64,000 bases of DNA. Source: Trichosphaerium sp. ATCC 40318. Taxonomy: Eukaryota; Discosea; Flabellinia; Trichosidae. The DNA lies in contig JALMLS010000420.1 of NCBI GenBank assembly GCA_038496445.1, forward strand, positions 682,001 to 746,000, in the 5' to 3' direction. A model generated the notes under the pieces. The model was not told the origin of the DNA. It did not search any database and was given only the letters and a program-made list of their open reading frames with translations. This document shows positions 14,846 through 25,993 of the stretch, piece by piece. Both the position numbers and the translations under genes were made by a program. Numbering within the stretch: the stretch's first letter is position 1; each line of letters opens with the position of its first letter.

Positions 14846-17800
14846 TTACACCTCATAAGTCTTAGCAGCTTCAACTCCAGAAGGGTTTGAACTCGAAGTC
14901 TGTTTAATTATTTTTTTCAAAACATTTCTAACTTTAGTAGTAGCAAGTGTGGGTATCATGTCATCAATTGAAGTGCAAGCTCTGGGACAACATGTTAGTT
15001 TGTTAACAAGACATTGTAGAAGCCCAAAGGATTGAAACTTGTGCAAAAAGAACTAATAACTTACCCTAAAAACTGTGCTATTGATATTTTGATGTCATCG
15101 AGATATGCTCCATGGTTTGTTGTTAGGCTTATGACCTCTAACAAAGTATTGTTATCAAGTTGTTTGGCATATTTGCTTTCAATAATCGCAGTGTAAACAT
15201 CACACAAGCCCTTCATCAAGTGACTTTTACAATAAGATTGTTTACTTTGAAGCAGTGAGGTTTGAATAGCAGCATATCTCAAGGTGGGTTCAACATAACA
15301 TTCATATTCATCACCAACAGCTGTCAAGATAGATGCAAGGCAAGATCCTAAGCTCCCTAAACAATCTTTCTCGGCACTTTCTTTGGAATATAAGTTTGGC
15401 CATTGTTCAACACTAGCAAGTCTCTTCTAATTTCAAGTTAGGTGTATAACTAGAAAGGCCTGTTTTTGGAAAGCAATTGATTTACCTCAACATCAAATAA
15501 CACTTGCATCACAGATTTGATGTGTTTACCAAACTGGGCTCCTTGTTGGCATGCGCGATAAGCTATAAGCTTTATCAAATTGCAAATAACCTATACCAAC
15601 TTAATTTAATGCCTATTCCAAATATCTCACGCTGTCGTCTGTTATTTTTTGCATCTTTATCTGTTGTACTAACAAAGGTACAATGTTGCGATAGATTGTT
15701 AATGTTGGATAGGCTAATAATTGTTACTTCTCACAAGTTAGAACACAGTGACTCACAAATTGCAATGTGACGCAAACGTGATATTGCTGTATGTTGTAAT
15801 TGTTTTTGTTCATCACAACTAACTTCAGCGTACATCAAGCTAACAAGCACTGACATAAGGTTATGTCAATTGAGCCTACAATAACATCAAATACACGCAA
15901 AATAAAGCAAAACATACCCATTTCTCTGATTACATCACAAACTGCTTTTGTCATACAATTGATAAAATTTGCTTTCAAACTTTTATCTATGGAAGGTGTA
16001 TGCAAAGACATAGTTTCAATGGCTTTCACCATATTAAACAATATGTCTTGCTTTCTGTGCTCAATTCTTCTTCCACGTAATGCAATCAGTACTGATTCTA
16101 GAGCTTTTATAATATCTGTTCCTTGTTGGTGAAAAAGAATTGAACCAGGCCTACACTTCTTGTTACTATTTTGTGAATTCTAAATGTATTACTGCAGTAA
16201 ATTGTCAAAATCAATTATTTCCACTAGCTTTTCAAGTATTTCTTCTTTGTTAACATCTCTCTTAGTAACCAGAAAAGGTTAAAACAATAGTGGTAATACT
16301 AGGTTGAAATGTACCCAGTCAGCACCATGATATGCTGTCATTGTGTAAACGAACAAAGCTACATCAAACATGTGTTCTGCATCATCCAAATGAGTAATAA
16401 TTTCGGTTTTTGTTTCGTCAGTCATTTGATGGACTATAACATAGATGCCCAAAACCTTGCTGCAAATAATAAACCCAAAATTGTAAAAAAATAATGAGAA
16501 GACCTTATTCCACATTTTGAGCAAAAACAAACAATAAAAATGATAAAGGACAGGACATACAATGCATCTCTCCTGATGCTGGGATGTGGGCTATCAAGAG
16601 CTTCCAATGCCATTCTTTCAATCTATACACATGGTTAAGTAAATAATATTGAGTTTGTATTACATCTTCAGCCATATCATAGATTTCATCAACTCGATAG
16701 GAGGTAGAAAAATGGGAAAGCAATTGGATTGCAGTTCGTCTTGCATGCCGATCAGAAACATTAAATACATTATTACTGATATAAGTAATTGTTGATTTTA
16801 AGCGTTGTTTGGCTTCATCTGGCTTTTTAGTTGTTAGAAATGGACTAAAAAGCACTAGCATAAAAACGTACAACACTTAAAACTTCGTCAGAAAAAATAT
16901 CTTGCCAGAATTCGCTGTGTAAAAGCATTGGAGCAATTTCCTTATAAAAAGGATGAGAAAAATAGGTGCTAGTTCTTCAAATACTTCCACGTGCGAGCGG
17001 CTCAATTTCACAATAAACTCAAAGTGCGTACCTTCATGAACGATTTCTCGTTTAACGTTTTACACAGTCGCTTTGACACAAGTCTCAGTGTAAATACGTT
17101 ATTGGTGCTTAAGTACAACACAATCTCGGTTATTATGTCATACGGCACTGAATGAAGTGTAGCGGCTTCCTAAAAAAACGCGAAGTAAATACTAATTCTT
17201 TAGCTCCTTACGTGTAGTAAAAAAAAAAGTTACGTGTAGTAAAAGTATTTCGTCATTTATTTTTACTGATGTGATCTTTTGTGTACAAAGTTACATTGAA
17301 TAGCAAGCTAGCAGCCTTGCGCCTACTAGTGGTGAATTTCGGCGTGTTATCAGGTGTCATACTGTCGATAATGGCATGTAAAGATGTTAAGGTCAGTTTC
17401 ATAAGACCTCGTATCATGCGACATTTCTCATTTTGTACCCGACCCTTTTCAACATTACACCATGGCATCTGGTTGGCCTTATCCACAGAGCAAAATTTGG
17501 CCTTATAAAAGGAATGCAAAACGGCTTTGTCAGTTCTGGGATGACCTACAAATAAATCAAGCTCTTTTTCTGCATTTTCAAGTAGATTTGGATTTGTGGC
17601 TCGAAGAATGCGATTGATCAAAACAGGCTTGTTGCCAGCTGATTTAAGTAGTAGCTCCTTGCATATATGCTGAAGCTCTGGTTTGTGTTTGGATTTTAGA
17701 GTTTCCTCTGTCCATCTCAATATTTTTTTTCGTTTTTTTGCTTGTTGCTTGCTGCAGTTGTAACAAGACCATGAATCGCCCTCAATGTTTTCCTTGTGCT

Positions 17801-19528
17801 CCTCAGAATCCCAATTAAGACATTCAGTGTGATACCAAAGTTCACAATCATCACACAAAATCATTTCATGTCCTTCAATTTCTTTGTTTTCAAATTTACA
17901 TTCATCTATGCAATGATATTCGACAGCATCAGGGAGGGGTTTGAGAAGGATTTTTTCTTTCTCCTGCAATACTTCAACATCTTTTAAAGAGAGTCCAGTC
18001 AGAGTTGATACTAAACGACAGTTGTCTCCTAATCCAGCATAGCCTTTTTCTTGAACTAATTTGACCAAAGTGGGTCTCGAAAATGTTAATAGTGCATTGT
18101 ATTCAGCTAACGTCACTGGGTTTTTTTTTTTGGTTTTGAATGAAGTCCTCCATCTGTGTGCTAATAAACGCCATTCTTTAACTTTGCCAGTTTTCATTTG
18201 AACCTTTTTGAATGAGGCAATGACCCCTGATGGGTTTACTGCTGCACGCCAAGTACCAACGGGCAAGTTATGAGATAGCACATCAAACAATGCTTTTTCA
18301 TGAGTACTTGGAAGAGACACAGTAACCCCTCCTTTTGAACCGTTTACTGTAAAAGCTTGCACCCAGTCTAAAAAGTCTCGATCCATAAAACGTGCATCCA
18401 AAACTGAATGTGGACAGTAGCCATAAAAGTCTCGATATTTTACCATTAACGTTTTAGCAATATCTAAATGAATGAGAAATAACCCACGTGATGCATACAT
18501 ACCTAACGGAGTCTCTCTAGGTGTCCAATGAGGGTACACTGCTAATATGTATGGTTTTTGACTATGTTTTGAAGAGAAAACTGCATGAACGAAAACCATT
18601 GCTCCAAGTTCATGTGGTTTACCAGGTATTTTTACAGTGTTTTCACCTTTTCCCTTCCAAGCATATATAGTTTCGTCTATAGCAGAGACTTCACCAGCAT
18701 TCCAAGCTGTCATAAAGTTGGCTGAAAGCATATCACACAGATGATGGATGTTTGCATTCAGACACTCATTTAATATGCTGATTCTTGTTGTTTCAAGAAA
18801 CTTTGATTGTTTCCAGTCCAGGTCACTTGCTTTAAATCTTTTAATAGCCTCACGTAAATCATTTAACCCTAATTGCTGTTACTAAAACACTAAAAAACTT
18901 TGTGTGCCTGATTCTAGTTCATACAGCCACAGAATTCCAAAATATTTCATAATCTCAGAAACAGTTATTGGTGTTTTCCAAAATGAATTTAACTTGACAC
19001 CTTTTTTTGTTCGGGCAGTGTATATAATACCTCGTTGAGCTTCAGAGCATGTTGCAAGATATTCCCAGACTCTCATTGGAACCAGCTTTGAATAAATAGA
19101 TTTAACTGAGTAATTCCCTCTGTCAAACAACGCAAAATTAGGTTCTGATACTTGAACTTGCTTCGGCTCTTTGATGGAGTGGAATTCCTCATTTAACACT
19201 TCCCAACCTTGTTGTTTTACTTTGAGAAGGCTCTCAGAGATTTGTACTAGATAGGCACACTGTTTGGCAGTGTTTTCTTTGCTACGTTGTAGTCTACGGG
19301 CTTTTTCTGCAGCTCTTTTTGCATTTTGCCTGTCTGCGTTATTTTGCACTTTGGCCTCCAGAGCGCTGATGTCCATCACGTACAAAGGTATGCAGGCACA
19401 AAAAGAAGACGTTTTACTAATATTTACTACACGTAAAAAAAATTTTTACTACACGTAAGGAGTTTAGAGGTGTTGTTTACGCTTAAAGTGGATTTTATTG
19501 ACTTTTTGGGCGTATACAAAGCTGCCAT
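14846..19528 (-). CDS. F-box / helical-repeat protein, first intron invaded by a transposon
   Basis: Exon 1 (19481-19528) encodes MAALYTPKKSIKSTLS and ends at a GTAAAC donor. Exon 2 (17032-17169) encodes the F-box: TLHSVPYDIITEIVLYLSTN, then VFTLRLVSKRLCKTLNEKSF. The intron between them is 2311 nt because it holds the whole piggyBac-like element; without it and one target duplication it would be about 47 nt, normal here. Downstream exons encode paired helices (for example NVFNVSDRHARRTAIQLLSH, about 16770-16710) in an ARM/HEAT-like solenoid of roughly 550 residues, ending TYEV at TAA 14846. The exon 1 model is confirmed by the paralogue at 63342, which has the same two exon lengths. Role inferred: SCF substrate receptor. 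Confidence 0.75.
17204..17223 (+). repeat. Left terminal inverted repeat
   Basis: CTCCTTACGTGTAGTAAAAA, followed by an A-run and an inner TTACGTGTAGTAAA copy at 17230-17243. Confidence 0.9.
17253..19385 (-). CDS. piggyBac-like transposase (DDE_Tnp_1_7 type) with PHD finger and SAP domain
   Basis: Frame of about 710 codons. The N-terminal basic coiled segment is followed by the piggyBac-type SFWKTPITVSEIMKYFGILW, the first catalytic-Asp region SAIDETIYAWKGKGE with PGKPHELGAM, and a second acidic site near VLDARFMDRDFLDW. Behind the catalytic core comes a C4HC3 PHD-like finger (CDDC, WYHTEC, CYNC; about 17880-17755) and a SAP-like helix pair (LLLKSAGNKPVLINRILRA, about 17660-17600). Two adjacent stops, TAG TAA, interrupt the frame at 18879-18884 while the same frame continues on both sides. 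Either they sit in a 30-nt intron (18869-18898, GT...AG, multiple of three) or this copy is dead. PHD and SAP domains could steer insertion towards chromatin or matrix-bound DNA. Confidence 0.8.
18869..18898 (-). other. Possible 30-nt intron in the transposase gene
   Basis: On the minus strand it starts GTTTTTTAG and ends AACAGCAATTAG. Removing it deletes the two tandem stops and keeps the frame. The alternative is two nonsense mutations. Confidence 0.45.
19443..19462 (-). repeat. Right terminal inverted repeat
   Basis: On the minus strand it reads CTCCTTACGTGTAGTAAAAA, identical to the left end; the inner copy lies at 19423-19436. Confidence 0.9.
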
Positions 19529-19695
19529 GGTTGAAAGACGGCTAACGTGTTAACGCTTGAGTTTTGAAAAAACGTGACTTGTCACGTGATCTTAGACCAA
19601 TAAACTGGCATCACTTCATGCTAAGCTTGTTACAGGAGTTCTGTTGACTACAAAATGTGTATGTAAAAACTGCTCTAAGTCAAACGGCATCAAAA
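19529..19695. promoter_or_regulatory. Divergent promoter with CACGTG palindrome
   Basis: 167 bp between the start codons of the F-box/helical gene and the secreted-protein gene. It contains GTGACTTGTCAC overlapping CACGTG (19583-19588), a typical bHLH/bZIP site. Confidence 0.55.
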
Positions 19696-20360
19696 ATGAG
19701 TAGCAGCGCAGCATCGTTATTTTTAGTATGCGTAGTACTTGTCGTAGCACAGAATACGCCCAATCTTCGCGTACCGATTAAATTCACGTTCAATGAGTCT
19801 TTTACGTGTGGCAATGGCAATTTCAGCAATAGCGGACTTTGGTTATCGCCAGAATCGCCTAGAGAGCAGGTAGCCGCGTTTTATTGTTGAATTACTCACT
19901 GAATGTAGCCAGACATGCTTTTTGACATGTCTTGCGGAGATACGAAACCTGGGCTCTTTTTAGTACCACTAGCAGGAGATTTAGCCGTGTACTGGTACAA
20001 AACATGATAAAAACGCTTCACATATTCAAAACCGCATAGTGACGCAGGTGCAATACCATTGACGAATGTATCAGCAGAAGATTACCAATTTGCTTCGTGT
20101 GAACCTGCAGGAACTGTAGAGATTGGCCACAGTTACTTTGTCATTATAGCACGCTCATACGAGAGGTTAGCGTTGTTTTTAAACGGTTTAACTAACGAAC
20201 GCTTTGCAGAGTGATGTTTGCTTTTCATGTTGACAAAGTCGGACCTATTCCAGCAACAACAGCAACAAGCATGGACATAACTTATGGTGTTTTCATTTTC
20301 GAACAAATAAAAGTGATCAATGAGTCGCCTGGATTTTCATGGTCTAAACCAATCGCATGA
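19696..20360 (+). CDS. Secreted protein of unknown function
   Basis: Four exons whose phases all fit, about 186 residues. Exon 1 (19696-19869) gives a signal peptide (MSSSAASLFLVCVVLVVAQN) and a mature start rich in beta-type sequence with two NxS/T sites. Later exons read PDMLFDMSCGDTKPGLFLVP, CDAGAIPLTNVSAEDYQFAS and RVMFAFHVDKVGPIPATTAT, ending SWSKPIA at TGA 20358. Four Cys probably form two disulphides. No membrane span, so it is likely released or wall-bound. No family recognised. Confidence 0.7.
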
Positions 20361-20439
20361 TTCTAACAGTGTACAACAAAGACCAAAATAAAATCCAACT
20401 TTGTACCCTGTATTTTGAGGTAAATAGTTTCCTTGTACA

Positions 20440-21420
20440 TACAGCAGCCAACAATAATTTTGAATAACTTTTTGCTTTCACGTGTCACCAACAGGTTATT
20501 TCGGTGCCAAATATAAGATAATTGCAACTAACGGTTCTCAATTGGTTTAAGAGAGTGAAGTCAATCAAGCCAAAAGGGTGCCTGTGACGGACCTACACTA
20601 GTTGCGCCTAGATGTACAAGAGAAAAAGCAGCTTCACTATTCAGAACATTCAAATGTTTTCAATCTCGCTACAATGTGGGATTACGATAGCTACAATGCT
20701 CTTGGTTTTGAAGCTGGATTAGTGTTCCTTGGAAATGTTAATATCCAGGCATCATACATGTCGCCTGACAGCTACTTAAACCCAACACCTGGTACTCATT
20801 TAGATGGTGTTTTTTGGTTCTTTTCTACGATATTGATGATATTGTATCTAGGCGTGAAAAATGTGGTCTCTAGCTACTGGAATGTTGTCTATAGGATCAA
20901 TCCTGAATTCGTACCTTACGATGCTGATATGCAACTTCTAGACGATCTTACAGTAAAGAAAGTGTTCCCTTTTGTTGACAAAGAAAAAACAGAGAAGTGT
21001 ACAAGAGAACAAAAGTACTTCCTCAGTATGCCTTCACTACGTAATTGTATCTTTAGAAACTGGAGTAGCCTAATGGAAACAACGGCAAGGCGTGGGATTT
21101 TTCTATTATCACTGGATTAGAAGGAGTAGCTGACTACCAGGGCGCTTTTGTTTGTAAGTACGCACACAACGTTAAAAAGGTTTGGGAAACACAAGCAAAG
21201 GATCTTATTGATAAAAATGGTGGTCCCCTCGGAATCATTGGTGTACAGGAGATCGTTTACAGTGTTGTCAATGGAAAAAGCAGTAAAGCAATGGGAGAAG
21301 CTCACTGGCAACAAAGTTATTGTTGAAAGCACAGATTCTATCGCTAAGCCTTTTTGAAGAGAATAGTAGAATCAAAATAGCTCCTGCTTTGGAAGGTGTA
21401 ACGTTTTACATAACGCAATA
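20440..21420 (+). pseudogene. Decayed gene, possibly VOC/glyoxalase-like
   Basis: Protein-like segments occur in changing frames with no consistent splice path: NLATMWDYDSYNALGFEAGL (about 20660-20720), DLIDKNGGPLGIIGVQEIVY (about 21205-21260), then, shifted by one frame, SMEKAVKQWEKLTGNKVIVE (about 21265-21325) and IKIAPALEGVTFYIT. The last two resemble the betaalphabetabetabeta pattern of vicinal-oxygen-chelate proteins. The shift within that motif and the many stops point to a pseudogene. Confidence 0.35.
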
Positions 21421-21929
21421 AATAGTGAGTCTCAATCACGCCCGTTTAGTTTCAAAATATGAGCTTCTGGAAAATGAGTTAACGGGTCAGATGTTTATCG
21501 ATAATCCGGTTTAACTCCTTCGCTACACAATACAGAACTACACCTTTTAACTGGTATCTTGGAAGTAAAAATCATACACAGTAAACACAACATTCGATCA
21601 GCTAGCTACACCAGGAAAATAGTTGACTTCAATAATTCTAGAAGACAAAAAGAAATCTCTTTGCGATCTACATACATTTCTAAAATCAGCTCCACAATAA
21701 TTTGTATAGGGCTAGCTTCTTGTTGCGAGTAGGAGCTATTCACAAAACCTACTGTTACTTAAGTGCGAACTTAACCGTGCTATCATTTTCAAATTGACAT
21801 TCTTGGCGCGCACCTCGTTACCAAGAATTTACACTTCGATACTTACAACGACTAGATAGTACGTACTCTTTCCCCTAAGCCCAAGTACCTATTGATACAT
21901 TTTACCCGCAGATTGAAAACAACAAAAGA

Positions 21930-24900
21930 ATGAGTGGAAAACGTATCAGGAAGCGTAAATGCACAAAGATTGTGATCAAAAGAAAGCGCAGAAAAAAAAG
22001 ACATGAACCGACACACGTCCAAACTCCAGAGTTACCTTACGAGATTCTTTTGATGATTTTCGATCAAATATCATGCAAAGACTTGCGTAGCGCCGCTTGC
22101 GTTGATGTACGTAGTTCTAATACTACAGTCTAGATAGTAACTAACTTGGTTTAATAGCGGTTTTGGAACGCAGTAAGCGGCAATGATGCCCTGAGTTGGG
22201 CGGAACTGTTTGGCGGCTACAGAAAGTGGAATGGTCCCGACAACACAGATGGAGATGTCAAAGTCGAAGAGCTTAGATCAATTTCAATCAATGATTGTAC
22301 TGTTGTATCTGTTGAGATGCGCGTTCGGAAATATTACACTCAACAAAAAATGAAGGTACTTTATGTTAATTTGCTGTTGATCCTTACAATTTTGTAGCTG
22401 GCCGTACCCGATGGACGCCAGTTTACTATTATTTGTGGCATGTCAGGTAAAAGTACATCTCATCAAGATATATTTGGTTCATGGTTAGAAATGGCTCAGA
22501 ATAAAAGACTTTATCGCCTTTCAATCAACGCCTCAGCAACCCAAAAAAAGGATAAAAAAGTAGAATATGATATTGAATTTCTTGTCAACACCAAGAGGTA
22601 CGTAATGCGTTATAGGCAATTGAAGTTAACTATAGTTGAAAGGTTTTTTGAGATGATGAAAGCTAAGCAGGCTATTCCAGGATTGAAAGAACTCAAACAA
22701 TACGCCGCCAAAAAACTGAAAGATGTACCGCACTGGTCTTTTACTCCTATACATGGTGCCTTGACACACACAGTACGTTGTAGTTACATATGAAGTAGTA
22801 CTAAGCGAATACTAGGACGGTGTTACGTTGCTAAATCAACCTGAAGAATTGAACTTGACTCTTCACAAATACCAATCAAAGGCTTACAGCTGGATGATGG
22901 CCGTTGAAACAGATGTTAAATTCTCTGGTATGTCTTATTCTCAGTTTATTCAAAAAATGACTAGTGCTAGAGTTCAATTATATTTCAGCATTTCCATTGG
23001 TCAAGTCAAGATCTAGTATATACTATATCCCTGGCGAATATGGCACAGACAAGTTGGTAAAAGCAGACCAACTTGATCCTACTGACCGTGGCAAGATAAC
23101 GTTCTATGGTGGCATACTTGCAGGTACGTTCCCAATAAACAACTTTGCTATTCGTGATGTACTATCTAGATGACATGGGCCTTGGTAAAACAATAGAAAG
23201 TAAGGAAAAAACATGACATTTTAATATTTAAGGCACTGACTATTTTGTAGTTCTTGCTTTGATTCTCGGAAATCCCATAGATAATCATAAACCTTCAATC
23301 GTCAAAAAAACCGTAACTCAGTTTAAAAACCCTGTAAAAGAATCGCGACTCTTGTCTAGAACTATCACTCTGAACAAAAAACATGCTTTTTTCTCAACAA
23401 AGGCAACTCTAAGTACGCCAAAGTACAATCAATCAATACTAATTCTATTTTTTCAATAGTTTTGTGTCCGAATCATCTTGCCAAACAATGGTGTGATGAA
23501 CTTCAGGCTCACTCAAAGAGTGAATTAGATATCATCAGATTGACAACTATTGTTCAACACCGGAAATACAACAGCTGGGATCTATCAAATGCAGGTACGT
23601 ACCTTTGAACTCAAGGCATAAAATGTAACGTTGTTAGACGTTGTCGTTGTATCATATGAGTTCCTGAAGAACATGAACTACATCAGATTAGTGATGCCTG
23701 AAGCGCGCACAGCACGCAAAGAAATCCACATTGATCGCAAAAAAACACTTGAATCAAACCGTTCTGTGCGTCGTCAATTTTATTTAAAGCTACAGCACTC
23801 ACTCTTTATTAGAAGATCGTTGTTAAAAGAACTCTATCTAAAAACTCAGACATATTACCCATACTTGATTACTTCTCATGGCACCGTATTGTGTTGGATG
23901 AGGTATGGATAAGGTTCATTTATTTTTACTTAGTTGTTATCCAAGGGTCATGAACACATCACCGAAACGTTCTACCTAGATGCAGTTATTAACCTAAAGG
24001 CTAAATATAAGTGGTATGTCACTGGTACGTTTAGCCACTTCATTATTAAATTGTACTAATATTCCTATTAGGAACACCATTCCCCACTGAGCACGTTACA
24101 ATATTTATTATTTTATTTGCTTACAATTCGTGTAGAGCTACTTTTAAACACGCTTTCCAGTTTTTGACAAAAGAGAAAACACATGATACAGATATCAACA
24201 GCACTTTCTATGCTGGTGCACACCACAGGTATATGAATTCCTTTTGATATCCTCTAACACTATCCTTTGTAGTAAATTAGTTTGTAAGTTTTTCGAGAAT
24301 AATATGATATGGCGTAACACAAAGAAGAGTGTGGCCAAAGAGTTTGATGTCCCTCCCTACATTGAAAAGATCATAAAAGTAGAGTTTCATCCAATAGAAC
24401 GCGCTTTGTATGACTATGCTTTGCTTCGCGAGAGATATAGTAAGTCGAAGAGATTAGAAAAATGACTGATAAGTTTTGATAGGAAAGCTGATACATCTCT
24501 GTGGTATGAACTTGGAAGGTACTAAAATCATCGATCAGCTTAAAGAAGCACGAGATGAAGCTATGGTAAGTACTTTTCTATTCCTACTGCCAGTACTTGG
24601 ACAAAAATTGTTGAATAGTTCAATGTAAATTATTGACAAGCTGTAGAAAAAATTGATAGAGGCCAAAACAGAACTGGATAGGTTGAAACGACAACCTAAG
24701 CCAACAAATGACAATCATTTTAGAGTTGAAGCTCGCAAACGTTTTGTGAATGTACGTGTGAAAGAAAATAATACTGTAGTACATATATACGTGACAAATG
24801 GTAGGAGTACAACGAGACGTACTTAAAGTGGAAAAAATGTGAAACAATATTATTCAGTGTGGTACGCTTGATTCAATTATTGGTGTTGTACAAAGGGAAC

Positions 24901-25708
24901 TGGTTATTAATAGTTCATGTAGGATCTGGTAGATGCGAGTTTTGTAGATGCTAAAAAGGAATGCCTTAAAAATGATGCTGTCAAATACAATGCTCTCACA
25001 CATGGTGAGATGCAACTACTGTACGTCCTATCATTTCGGATCCATGGATTTTTTGTCATTCATGTAGGTATGGAAGCAAAGTAGCTTACTTGCTACGCTT
25101 TTTGAAGGACGAGGAAAATGCAGAAAAGAGAGTGATTTTGTTTTCACAACACAAAGAACTTCTCAACCAAATCGATGGCGCTCTTCGCGAAAATGGAGTC
25201 AACGCTGTCTTTATAGAGGGGCATGTACACTGTGTATAGAACCACTCTAACATCCTATTTCTTAGCAATGTACACAGAAGAACTAAAGCAATTGACTTGT
25301 TCCAAGGTAGACGAACAGATGGCGACTATAAAGTAATTCTTATCAGGTGAGTTCTTACCAATTAAGCAATGTTGTCCTCATTCTATTTCAAAGCATTTCA
25401 AACGCTGCATCTGGGACAAACTTAATGAAAGCGGATGTTGTCTTTATGTTAGGTACACATGGAGACCTTGTATTGTTGGGTTTCTGACACGAGTTTAGAT
25501 CCATTGTTCAAATCTAGACTAGAAGCTCAGGCAATTGAAAAACAAGGTACCATTACATAGCATACAGAACACTTACTGAGTGCTTTAAGCGATTGGAAGA
25601 GCATATAGAATGGGTCAAGAGAAACAAGTATCAGTTTATCGTCTACTTATGAAAGACTCTGTTGAGAACGACCAGTATGAAAAGACCTATTTGAAAGGCA
25701 AAAAGTAA
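21930..25708 (+). CDS. F-box SNF2-family helicase (Rad5/SHPRH-like)
   Basis: About 15 exons. A basic head (MSGKRIRKRKCTKIVIKRKR) precedes an F-box (TPELPYEILLMIFDQISCKD, about 22026). The SNF2 core shows motif Ia-type LNLTLHKYQSKAYSWM, Walker A DDMGLGKT (about 23170), LVLCPNHLAKQWCDEL, the DExH box HRIVLDE-GHEH split by an intron near 23905, and YVTGTPFP. An alpha-helical insert follows, then the C-terminal helicase lobe: GSKVAYLLRFLKDEENAEKR, FQGRRTDGDYKVILIS and the motif VI region AIGRAHRMGQEKQVSVYRLL. It ends at TAA 25706. F-box SNF2 proteins are known in plants; the F-box would make the helicase a direct SCF subunit acting on chromatin or stalled forks. The insert lacks an obvious RING, unlike Rad5. 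Confidence 0.87.
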
Positions 25709-25993
25709 CCTGTAAAACAAGCAATGTAATACACGCCTTTGCTTGACGTTTCGGGAACAACCTCAATCAAACCAATACAATAACAACAATAATAAAGATC
25801 GCCAAACATTGGTGTAACGGGTTTTGTAGATAACCGGCTTTCTTAGCCCTAATCAACTTTGACTGTAATTTTCCAATTATGCATATTTCAATTTTCTTTA
25901 ACATGTGCTACCTAGTCACAAAAATACCCACGATAAATCAGTGCTCTGTCCAAGGCTTAATAGGAATTAAGTCAGGTAGTTTGGACGGCCAAA
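25709..25993. other. Short intergenic space
   Basis: 3' end of the SNF2 gene and 5' flank of the proton channel gene; nothing else seen. Confidence 0.5.

Larger units (their letters stand above)
17204..19462 (-). mobile_element. piggyBac-like DNA transposon with PHD-SAP transposase
   Basis: A 2259-bp element bounded by perfect 20-bp terminal inverted repeats (CTCCTTACGTGTAGTAAAAA). Each end carries a second inner copy of TTACGTGTAGTAAA (17230-17243 and, inverted, 19423-19436), probably transposase binding sites. The flanks show a 5-bp duplication TTTAG (17199-17203 and 19463-19467). It lies inside intron 1 of the F-box gene, in the same orientation, and contains one transposase gene. Classical piggyBac elements duplicate TTAA, so TTTAG is unusual. 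The perfect ends suggest recent insertion. Confidence 0.9.
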
